From Sipunculus nudus (taxonomy: Eukaryota > Annelida > Sipuncula > Golfingiida > Sipunculidae), in NCBI GenBank assembly GCA_026874595.1, contig CM049319.1, positions 67,483,917 to 67,547,916 on the forward strand: a stretch of 64,000 nt of DNA, written 5' to 3'. The notes beneath the pieces are model-generated. The model saw nothing but the letters and a program-made list of their open reading frames with translations, did not search any database and had not been told where the DNA came from. Below, piece by piece: positions 1 to 11,288 of the stretch. Position numbers and translations under genes: made by a program. The first letter of the stretch is position 1. Every line of letters starts with the position of its first letter.

Positions 1-240
1 TTTCCTATTGGCACCGAGATGGACTCGGTCTGATTTCTCGAGACCTGTCGAGCACCCTCCAGTCAAGGTCCGTGAACTCGAGTCGGGACTTGCATCCAAG
101 TCCAGACTCGAGCCCCTGATCAATGACTTCCGTGTTATCTGCCAGAGGGTAGCCTCATCACCACATGAGCTTTAAAACCAGACAATTTTCCAGGATATAT
201 GGTGTTTTGCAAGAAACGGCGTCGAGTCCAAATTAACACA
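1..240. repeat. Degenerate GGACTCG-rich interspersed repeat, window edge
   Basis: This stretch is dense in GACTCG/CGAGTC words. A related stretch lies at 17929-18056. It looks like an interspersed or low-complexity repeat cut by the window edge. No coding potential is visible. Confidence 0.4.
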
Positions 241-449
241 CGGAAGATTTTGAAACACTCAATTCCTGTCTGTGAATACATTTGTTTTTAAAATAAATTA
301 AATATCACCTGTTTTTTTTTCACAAGAAGTAAACATGTTTTATGTAAATCCAAGGTTTTTATACATATTGGAAGCAACCCATCAACATGTTAAAATATCG
401 CTCATCACATTATTCTACAGTTCAACTATTACTTTAACATGCATTTAGG

Positions 450-625
450 GGGTATAATTGTCTCGGCGGTAATTGTCTGAGAAGCAGTTGTCCTAGATAG
501 GCGTAATTGCCTTGGGGTAATTGTCCGGGGGGAGGGGAACTGTCAGGGGAATTGTCTTTGGGTAATTGTCTAGGAGTAACTGGGGGAGGGGGTAATTGTA
601 ATCGGGGGTGGGGGTGTAATTATTT
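450..625. repeat. Degenerate GGTAATTGTC minisatellite
   Basis: About ten imperfect units of 14-18 bp built on GGTAATTGTC, drifting into G-rich sequence. It lies downstream of the polyadenylation signal of the minus-strand CUB gene. No gene is seen in 1-727. Confidence 0.55.
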
Positions 626-727
626 TGGGGATAAAAAGCAAAAGAAATTCACATATGGCCCACACATTTGAACAGATATATTGAATGAAATTAAAAAAAG
701 AGAGCTGCATTTTGCACGATTCTATGC

Positions 728-733
728 TTTATT
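728..733 (-). promoter_or_regulatory. Polyadenylation signal of CUB gene
   Basis: AATAAA on the minus strand, about 40 nt after the stop codon, implying a very short 3' UTR. Confidence 0.6.
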
Positions 734-771
734 ACAGCTTTCCGGATCTGACATTCACCAGTCTGAGCCGC

Positions 772-993
772 TCAGGCTATGACTTGGTAGTTCAGAGTGA
801 AGCCATGGCGTTGCACGGAGCTGTCCGTTCTCAGTCTCACATACACGATGTTTGACGTGCTGGTGAACGGGCTGGGGATATTATTGCCGCAGTGCTCATT
901 CTTCATGGCGGGGTCCTCGTAGATTTCGATGGCATCCCAATAACACGTGCTATGTTGTTCCGCGTCAAAACGAGTGAACACAATGTTGATTCT
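772..993 (-). CDS. CUB gene exon 6: second half of CUB domain and stop
   Basis: The acceptor TTTTTAG (995-994) opens phase 0, reading RINIVFTRFDAE, STCYWDAIEIYED, EHCGNNIPSPFTS, NIVYVRLRTDSSV and QRHGFTLNYQVIA, then TGA. This is the CUB second half: F..F, C-x-W/Y-D-x-x-E-I, C-G and G-F-x-L-x-Y. The spacing completes the two Cys pairs begun in exon 5. The CUB calcium-site acidic residues (the D of RFDAE and the D of YWDAI) appear present. The domain ends at the stop, so CUB is C-terminal. Confidence 0.87.
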   Translation of the reverse strand, partial: RINIVFTRFDAEQHSTCYWDAIEIYEDPAMKNEHCGNNIPSPFTSTSNIVYVRLRTDSSVQRHGFTLNYQVIA

Positions 994-1879
994 CTAAAAA
1001 TAATTAAATAAAATAAAAATATAAGAAGTGTCAATAATAAACCAACTAGCCTATAACCAAGGTTTGAGTATCGTCTAAAAATCATGAAAATTTCATTTTT
1101 TTCTCAGAAAATTAGTTTACGTCTAGATTATTGTTATACCAAAAAAATTGTGATTAATAATTGCGTTTATCCTAAGAAAAATAGCATTTCATCTGTCCGG
1201 TCAACGCTATGTGGATTGCAAATAGAAATACGAGAAATCCAACACATGCTTCAGTTTCAGATTGGCTGACAAATGGAGTTAAGACTTGATTGACATTTGA
1301 ATTTGTGACCTGCAGTAGCCAGTCTTTTTAGTTTGACCAGTGTTTATCTTGATAAGATGGTCCCTTTTTATTACCAATTTGTGTAAATCAGAATAACCTA
1401 GTGACCTGATCACCAGTGGACATGCGTTATATAGGACTATATAAGCCTCGCCTTAACATTAATTTCGAATTTACAGACTTGAAATTTCGCATTAAAATCA
1501 CGCTTTGTACATGATAAATTGTTAAAAGTAATTCAGGAGGGAGGGAACAAAATCACATCATGATATCTGCCCGCATTCACATTATAGTGAGCCATCTAGC
1601 ACAAATTTACTCTTCCCAAACGATTATTGTAATTCTCTTCAGAATTATATTCTCACAAACTTTCATAATAAAACTGTCGAATTCGGCAAGTATATATGAA
1701 AACATGTATTAAACAAATGTGTGGTTCTTTCCATTTCCATTTTTTGTTTGTTTTCCATTTAAAAAAGAGCAATTTGTGAATCTGTTATGATATTACAATT
1801 TAAGAGAGAAAGACCATGAATATGTACATGTGAATATGTATATATATATATATATATAATTTATGCTCTAAATCATTAT

Positions 1880-1935
<56 letters not shown>

Positions 1936-4900
1936 CTAAACGAAACAAAGGTAGTTCGACTAACCTTCGGGTAAAAAGTCTGACCTGACAGCAGAAACCT
2001 AAGCAGGTTAAGCCAGTGTGTGTTTAATGGTCAACCGCATGTGATATAGGTTTTGTATAATTGTGACATGATATCACTCATTATTTTAAATATGAATCCT
2101 AGATTGACAATATGTTTTCGTTTCCTTATATAATGTAATTGAGTGACATATTACCATTTTATTTTGTTTTATATAGTACTAGCTGATAAATCCGGGATAC
2201 CGGGCATATTACCGGGGTTGGGGAGATATATTAACTGAGATGTGCAATGTTGGCTCATTTTTTTTATTCTAAAAGTTAACGAAAATATAGGTTTTCAGTG
2301 GGAAACTGTCTCGATAAGATATGTATAAATGATTTTACATTTATTTTGTTGCGCTGTCTCATGGCACGAAATTCATACCCCGGTATGTTTACCTTGAAGA
2401 CCTAGTCAGTGATGATGTTTACATTGCAAAACGGAATGTGACGGGGGCATTTCGGTTTTCGATGATATTTGACTGGATTCTATCGTTGGACGTATAAAGA
2501 TAAGGTTGATGTGAGGTGCACATGAAAGATTTATCAAATGTACGTTGCAAGGAAACTGTTCCTGTAGAAAGAAACAGAAATATGCATACATCGTATGTAG
2601 CACAAGCGGACCCAACGGGCTTAAACCCCCGCCACCCCTGCCCAACCCTGTTCCTGAAGTTGGGACTTTGAATTGGGTCATTGATCCTCCTGGGTTCAAC
2701 ACTCCATTTCATTAAGCGAGAAACAACTGTTTTTCTCTTTTACTGACCATGCACGTGGGTGAGAGCCTCGTACAAATTTAAAGCCCGACATGCTCAAATC
2801 CCTTACTTAAAGCAAGTGTATTCATATGAACAATAGTCTGAGATTGAGTGACCACGCACGCTTTCCGGTCATTGCCGAAGGCAGTTCGGCTGTGCTCGGT
2901 CTAACCTCAGTGCAAGTCAGTAAAAACGGAAAAATCACTCAAAATTATATGTACATTAAAATTATTTATTCTCATATCGCCTATGTCACTGCAGGGATAA
3001 TAACCTTTAAAATGATGTATGGCACAGTATTGTACACAATGCGGTTTTAGAGAACATTGCGACCAAACGTGAACCGAATTCCTTTTATAAGTATTAGATT
3101 TGAGCATAGGAAGGATCCAAATTTTTATTCTTTTTAGATTCGAATCCCATGCGATTAGGATAACGTTATGCTTCCTTTTGAACAAAAAGATGTAATTCAC
3201 TAAATAAACAGAACTTCGTATTTACCCTCTGGCTGTTGTGTATTTACCGAGACTGAAGAAGATATGGCAAATTGTTTTTAAGACCGCTCTTACCAGGGGG
3301 AGCAAGTAGCATATTTACATTTTAATACCAGGGCGAAACGTCTATTAGGGCATCTTTAAGACAATACTTACAGGAAAATGACGAACATATATATAGAAAC
3401 TCTGACTGTAGTTTAAAAAAAACAAGAAGTTTCATACAACGAAAAGTAGGAAATATTTAGAAAACGTTTGCCCGCGATTGACTCGGTAAAATGACCTGGG
3501 GGGGGGGGGGGGGGGGTCCAAGCTAGAAAAATTATTCTGAATGCCTTGAAAGGGGATTGCGGCTCCCGGAAAAAGGACCCCCAGGCCCCGCCCCCAGGAT
3601 CAGCTTATGTTTAGGCATAACCATGTACATATATTGGTTGCGGGAGGTGAGTGAAAGGAGAAATTTAATAAATAAACAAAATGTAAGTTCACACCTCTTT
3701 TTGAAAATGAACATTTTATGCGGGTGTCTGACAAAATGTTTGACAGGTGGCGACATCTGTAGCCAATATTAAAAGCTGCTATTCAGCGCGAAAGGAGAAA
3801 AACAAACCCCTATTTTCATGCAATAAAATAAAACTTCGGAAGTGTGAGTTTGATATAAACATAACACCTTAAGCCTAGATAAAAAAATATCTGCACCTTT
3901 TAACCCGGAAAGGTTCCTGTAACCTTAAGGTATCTTGTAAGTGAGGGTGTATTTATTGTACGTACCTTTCCAACTGGAGCTTCTATTCTCCAATTACAGT
4001 TCAGATTGTTGTCGTAAAGGCTTCCGCTTGCAGGGTATTTGATTTCCCCTTGGCATGCAGATATGCGCACAGGATTAACTGAACAAGCTGAATAATAAAT
4101 ACAGTACAGCCTTGATTATTTGGACGGTTCACTTTATGAACAAACTGAAAAATTAATACAGATAAGCCTTGATTATTTTGACAATTCCCTTCATAAGCAT
4201 GCTGAAAAATGAATACAATGAGGCCTTGATTATTTAGACAGATCCCTTCCTGAATAGGCGGAAAAAATAAAGTAGAGCGTTGATTATTAGACAGATATCC
4301 TTTTTAAACAAACCGAACAATTAATACACTAGAGTTTTGATTATGTTAACAGTTCCCTTCATTAACATGTTGAAAATGAAAACAGTAAAGCCTCGATTAT
4401 TTGGACTGATTCCTTTCTTTAAAAAAAGCTGAAAATGAATATAATGGAGCATTGATTATGTTTCAAGTTCCTTTAATGAACAAGCTGAATAATAATAGCC
4501 TTCATTTTGTTAACGGTTCCGTTCATGAATAAGCTGAATAATGCAAAGAGTAGAGCCTCGATCTTTTGAACAGTTCCCTTCATGAACAAGCTGAACATAA
4601 ATACAGTAGAGCTTTGACCATTTGAACAGTTCCAATCATGAAAAGGCTGATTAATTAGTGCAACACAGCCTTGACTATTTAACAATTCCCTTCATAAACA
4701 AGCTGAACTTTGAATACAATCGAGCCTTGATTATTTGAACAGTTCCGTCCGTGAACCGGCAGAGTAAAAAGCATGGCGGGCGCTCTTTTATCTGAAAAGT
4801 TCCAACAAGGGCAAGCTGAAATGAAAAGCACAGTGCCGTTTCTTTAATTGGAACAGCACCATAATTATGAATCCTCCATTATCTTGTTTTTACATATGCT

Positions 4901-7900
4901 TTACATAAATTGCGTTAAGCTGGACTCTGTTGGTCAGGAATTTGAATTTCCAATCAAAGATATGTTGTCTAAATGCATGTCAGGATGTTTCTATTCAAGC
5001 GTTTTTTTAAGAAATTAAATTTCGTTTGGTAAAGATTTACTAACATACAAACTGTCACGAAATGCTAGACATCTAAGATATAATCCCTTCGCCAAACCTT
5101 TCTTGGCCAAATGTGCTCAAATGGCCACATAATGCACAGGTGTGGTATGTTTGTGCGTCGGACGCAAGTAATCTGTTGTTTACACACACGGCAGCACCAC
5201 TGGATCATCAGCGGCATTACTCATACAAACGCACTTTAAAACGACGAAATAGCCGTTAAAAATGACGACGTATTATATCGAAGCCACTTATCTAGTTGCC
5301 ACACCAGGTTATGAAAATAGTGTTCAGGTTGAAATATCATGGCTAATATTTCAGATACAAGGTTTCCTAGAGGATATGAACTAAATAAGATTAATCACAC
5401 ACGTGATGGGTACAGTTGACTTTATGCAACTAGAGAACTATCCTCAACTAGCTTCCCTTCATTCTTGTAACTCTTGTGGTTAAATGGATGTATACCTTAC
5501 CATGTGATGTGACACTTGCAAAAACAGTAAATGGTTGCACATGTTTAGGTATCCCAAAAGTAGAGGTTTTATTTAATGAACTGCTTAATTTCGAGTAACT
5601 ATAACAATAACTGTTAATTGGCTTCCGAGGCTCTTTATTTGGGTACAAAAGTAACGGCTATGAGTAGATGTTGTTCAAGGCTTGCTATTGTAAAGGTGAC
5701 GCACCAAAGAAACATTAGACCCTTGTCAAGTGTATGCGTAGACTGGCCCAGTCAATTCAGCTGAGAGGACTTTAAAATGCTCCCGCAGAGGGAGCTATCA
5801 AACTTGCTCTCTATGCATCGCAACGTTTAGAATACGTACCGCCATCTAGTGGCAAATTATATAACTAATACCTGACTACGGCAGCGATAAGTGCCTGCAG
5901 GGAGTTCACGTCTATCAAAGCATGGGATCAGTGTTTTTAAGCATTTTAGTAGCAAATGGACTAACGCCCTGACAGGACAAGTGCATGTGCTGCAAAAGTG
6001 GACTCAGACAGTCTGGGTTAACGAGAGCCCTTTTCCGTGGGCTGTCAGTTATTTGTTTACACATGAAGCTACTGTTCCCACAAAAATTACTGTCTATGTT
6101 TTTCAGTTTTTCTCAATAACTTAATAAAGAATATGTGTAAAAACGCAATGCGATCACCGGTAGAGCCCCCCCCCCTTCCCACACACACACGCACCCCAAC
6201 CTGGGCTAAAATGAGAAATCGGCTTTAGAGTGTACGAGCTTGGCAATAATTTTAATTACAAAATACACACCAGGGTTAAAGCTGTGACCTTGGACTAATA
6301 TTGTGACCAAAATTCATCTTTGAAAATCAACCATATTGGAGATCTAGCGCAAACAGGTTATGGCATAAAAAGTTCAACAAAATGAAATCGGTGGTTTGCA
6401 CCTAGTGCCCTTAATAGTTACAACAACACAATTATTTTACCCAAATATGATCATGAATTTAGAAATTAACTCATCAAGCCCTTATAAGCCTCCCAATTTT
6501 ACGGGGGTGAGGTCCAAATAGTAAGCCCTTGTTTTCTGACTATACAGAAGTTTAAGTTTATAAAATAATTTATAGCTATGCAAATTAAAAGAGATTAATT
6601 TGTTTTAAAACTTTGAATATTTGAAAGTAATGTTTAGTTGTTCCATTAAGCACAAAACAACACACAGACCGATATATCGGAATTATGTGACAGACAGACA
6701 ACACACAGACCGACATATAGCCAAAGATATGATAATAACAGACAGACAACACACAGACCGTCATATAGCCAAAGATAACACAATAACAGACAGACAGCAC
6801 ACAGACCGTCATATAGCCAAAGATATGACAATAACAGACAGACAGCACACAGACCGTCATATAGCCAAAGATATGACAATAACAGACAGACAACACACAG
6901 ACCGTCATATAGCTAAAGATATAACAATAACAGACAGACAACACACATACCGTCATATAGCTAAAGATATAACAATAACAGACAGACAACACACAGACCG
7001 TCATATAGCTAAAGATATAACAATAACAGACAGACAACACACATACCGTCAAATAGCCAAAGATATGACAATAACAGACAGACAACACACAGACCGCCAT
7101 ATAGCTAAAGATATGACAATAACAGACAGATAACAAACAGACCGTCATATAGCTAAAGATATGTCAATAACAGACAGATAACAAACAGACCGTCATATAG
7201 CTAAAGATATAACAATAACAGACAGACAACACACAGACCGTCATATAGCCAAAGATATGACAATAACAGACAGACAACACACAGACCGCCATATAGCTAA
7301 AGATATGACAATAACAGACAGATAACAAACAGACCGTCATATAGCCAAAGATAACACAATAAAAGACAGACAACACACAGACCGACATATAGCCAAAGAT
7401 ATGACAATAACAGACAGACAACACACAGACCGTCATATAGCCAAAGATATGACAATAACAGACAGACAACACACAGACCGTCATATAGCCAAAGATATGA
7501 CAATAACACACAGACAACACACAGACCGAGATATAGCCAACGATATGACAATAACAGACAGACAACACACAGACCGAGATATAGCCAAAGATATGACAAT
7601 AACAGGCAGACAACACACAGACCGTCATATAGCTAAAGATATAACAATAACAGACAGACAACACACAGACCGTCATATAGCCAAAGATATGACAATAACA
7701 GACAGACAACACACAGACCGCCATATAGCTAAAGATATGACAATAACAGACAGATAACAAACAGACCGTCATATAGCCAAAGATAACACAATAAAAGACA
7801 GACAACACACAGACCGACATATAGCCAAAGATATGACAATAACAGACAGACAACACACAGACCGTCATATAGCCAAAGATATGACAATAACAGACAGACA

Positions 7901-10900
7901 ACACACAGACCGTCATATAGCCAAAGATATGACAATAACACACAGACAACACACAGACCGAGATATAGCCAACGATATGACAATAACAGACAGACAACAC
8001 ACAGACCGAGATATAGCCAAAGATATGACAATAACAGGCAGACAACACACAGACCGTCATATAGCTAAAGATATGACAATAACAGACAGACAACACACAG
8101 ACCGTCATATAGCCAAAGATATGACAATAACAGACAGACAACACACAGACCTTCATATAGCTAAAGATATGTCAATAACAGGCAGACAACACACAGACCG
8201 TCATATAGCCAAAAATATGACAATAACAGACAGACAGCACACAGACCGACATATAGCCAAAGACAAGACAATAACAGACATAAAAGCGTTGTTGCCTTCT
8301 AAGGTAAAGCTGCATGTCAATTTGATATACCAATATTATATACGTAGACAAACAGGTATTTCAAGCAGAAAGCAATGGAAGACTTCAGATATTCGTAATA
8401 AAAATATCAAATCTTCTTAAATAGACTCATATTAAACGCATTAACAGTTCCACTAATGACAATGAAGAAGAGCTACTTATCTTTGATAAACAATAAACCA
8501 GAAAGCTTTTATCTATTGACAATTCTGATATAAAATACATATCACTTAAAGAAAACGTTGAGCAGACATTCACTTACTGTAGCTGTTGTAGCTTCGATGG
8601 TTGCATGATGATGAGGCTGGTGTTGTTGGGTAGGTCTGGCCGCTGGAGCTTGGAGAGTAGCTGGAGTAGCTGTAGCTTGACGAGTAACTGGAGTAGCTGT
8701 AGCTTGACGAGTAGCTGGAGTAGCTGTAGCTTGACGAGTAGCTGGAGTAGCTGAAGTTTGAAGAGTAGCTGGGGTAGCTGTAGCTTGGAGAGTAGCTGGA
8801 GTAGCTGTTGCTTGACGAGTAGCTGGAGTGGCTGTAGCTTGGAGAGTAGCTGGAGTTACTGTAACTTGGAGTGTAGCTGGAGTAGCTGTAGCTAGGAGTG
8901 TAGCTGGAGTAGCTGTAGCTTGAAGAGTAGCTGGAGTAGCTGTAACTTGGAGAGTAACTGGAGTAGCTGTAGCTTGGAGAGTAGCTGGAGTAACTGTAGC
9001 TTGGAGTGTAGCTGGAGTAGCTGTAGCTTGGAGTGTAGCTGGAGTAGCTGTAGCTTGGAGTGTAGCTGGAGTAGCTGTAGCTTGAAGAGTAGCTGGAGTA
9101 GCTGTAACTTTGAGAGTAACTGGAGTAGCTGTAGCTTGGAGAGTAGCTGGAGTAACTGTAGCTTGGAGTGTAGCTGGAGTAGCTGTAGCTTGGAGAGTAG
9201 CTGGAGTAGCTGTAACTTGGAGAGTAACTGGAGTAGCTGTAGCTAGGAGTGTAGCTGGAGTAGCTGTAGCATGGAGTGTAGCTGGAGTAGCTGTAGCTTG
9301 AAGAGTAGCTGGAGTAGCTGTAACTTGGAGAGTAACTGGAGTAGCTGTAGCTTGGAGAGTGGCTGGAGTAACTGTAGCTTGGAGTGTAGCTGGAGTAGCT
9401 ATAGCTTGGAGAGTAGCTGGAGTAACTGTAACTTGGAGTGTAGCTGGAGTAGCTGTAGCTAGGAGTGTAACTGGAGTAGCTGTAGCTTGAAGAGTAGCTG
9501 GAGTAGCTGTCACTTGGAGAGTAACTGGAGTAGCTGTAGCTTGGAGAGTAGCTGGAGTAACTGTAGCTTGGAGAGTAGCTGGAGTAGCTGTAGCTTGGAG
9601 TGTAGCTCGAGTAGCTGTAGCTTGGAGTGTAGCTGGAGTAACTGTAGCTTGGAGTGTAGCTGGAGTAGCTGTAGCTTGGAGTGTAGCTCGAGTAGCTGTA
9701 GCTTGGAGTGTAGCTAGAGTAGCTGTAGCTTGGAGTGTAGCTAGAGTAGCTGTAGCTTGGAGTGTAGCTGGAGTAGCTGTAGCTTGGAGTGTAGCTGGAG
9801 TAGCTGTAGCTTGGAGTGTAGCTGGAGTAGCTGTAGCTTGGAGTGTAGCTCGAGTAGCTGTAGCTTGGAGTGTAGCTCGAGTAGCTGTAGCTTGGAGTGT
9901 AGCTCGAGTAGCTGTAGCTTGGAGTGTAGCTCGAGTAGCTGTAGCTTGGAGTGTAGCTGGAGTAGCTGGAGTAGCTGTAGCTTGGAGTGTAGCTGTAGTA
10001 GCTAGAATAGCTGTAGCTTGGAGTGTAGCTATAGTACCTGGAGTAGCTGTAGCTTGGAGTGTAGCTGGATTGGCCGGAACTGTTCCCTTTATATAAAAAT
10101 AAACAAACGTGGGATTTATCTTTGTTTGTTTCTTTAATCAATCATTATCTCCCCTTTTAATCCAATAAATATTTGATAATTAGTATTATCATAATACATG
10201 TATATCACAAACCTGTGAATCATACAAATATGAAGATGTAGGTATGAATTAGATACTTATTATGAAAATAGTAATAATACGTGTGTCACGTAGTGTTTTA
10301 AACTGTGCCCTGAGTGGCCGGAGTAGCTTGAACTGTTCTCTGAGTGGCCGGAGTAGCTTGAACTGTTCTCTGAGTGGCCGGAGTAGCCGGAACTGTTCTC
10401 TAAGTGGCCGGAGTAGCCGGAACTGTTCTCTGAGTGGCCGGAGTAGCCGGAACTGCGTCCTGCTGGCCAGAGTGGCCGCAAGTTTTTACTGTATCAACCT
10501 CTATATGCTTTGGCCAACGGGATGGCATTATACAAGAATTATACATCCATTGGATTATGGATCGACATCCCTCGGATCATAGATCAGATCACTCGGATCA
10601 TGGATCTAGATAACTCGGATCATGGATCTATCCCTCGGACCATTAAGCCTTGTGGCACTTGTTTTTCTCGTGTTAACATTTAATGACATTTACAGCATTT
10701 CATCCCTAAATATCAACGATATTCTGAATTACATGGCTGTCAATGAGGCTTTGGGGAGGGGGGAAAGTGGATTAACAAAAATACTGTTTGTAGGTTTAGC
10801 AGTTAATAGTTAATTTTATTACGCCTCCGTGACATAATAAATCTCTGCTACCAAACCACCATATAATATATCATCTATAACGTTACTGAAGAAGTCCTAT

Positions 10901-11220
10901 GTGGGGATTTATTATTTAACAAATGTGTATCTGTTGTATCATTGTTGACCTCACCTTGGAGCAGATGTTTTATCTCAAACAGCAGGTCTGTGATCTGGAG
11001 GAGGAGGTATCGGTCGGACGGAACGCCCCCTAAAAGTTCAAATTATTTAAATGTTAATCCCTTTCCTTATTTCTTTTAATATTTTAACGTATTTCCGATA
11101 CCTGGTAAAATAACATTTATTTATCTCGAACATAACACATACTAATTCGTGCGTACAATATAATTTTGTGTTGGGAGGTCTGATCCACAGATTACACAAC
11201 CGCCTATGGATATATGGACT

Positions 11221-11288
<68 letters not shown>

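Larger units (their letters stand above)
994..3965 (-). other. Intron 5 of CUB gene
   Basis: 2972 bp, GTACGT to TTTTTAG. It contains a TA microsatellite (about 1835-1933), an interspersed element (2176-3106) and a G-run (3499-3516). Scattered short frames have no recognisable protein. Confidence 0.7.

Noticed and set aside
6655-8284. CRISPR-like regular repeats
   Set aside because: The units are contiguous with no unique spacers, and the context is eukaryotic.
6621-8420. Long plus-strand frames with 16-residue repeat TITDRQHTDRHIAKDM, and minus-strand Cys-rich frames over the same array
   Set aside because: They follow from a 48-bp unit without stops. No leader, no convincing splice sites, and the array lies inside an intron of the CUB gene.
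8542-9513. Minus-strand frame reading TPATLQATA repeats
   Set aside because: Shadow of the Ser/Tyr frame in the same 27-bp array. It covers only part of the array and does not fit the splice phases.
8920-10005. Plus-strand frames reading SWSSCSLEC repeats
   Set aside because: Antisense shadows of the coding array; broken into several pieces.
10560-10640. CTCGGATCATxGATC tandem as a regulatory array
   Set aside because: Only a few imperfect units; nothing beyond a simple repeat is supported.
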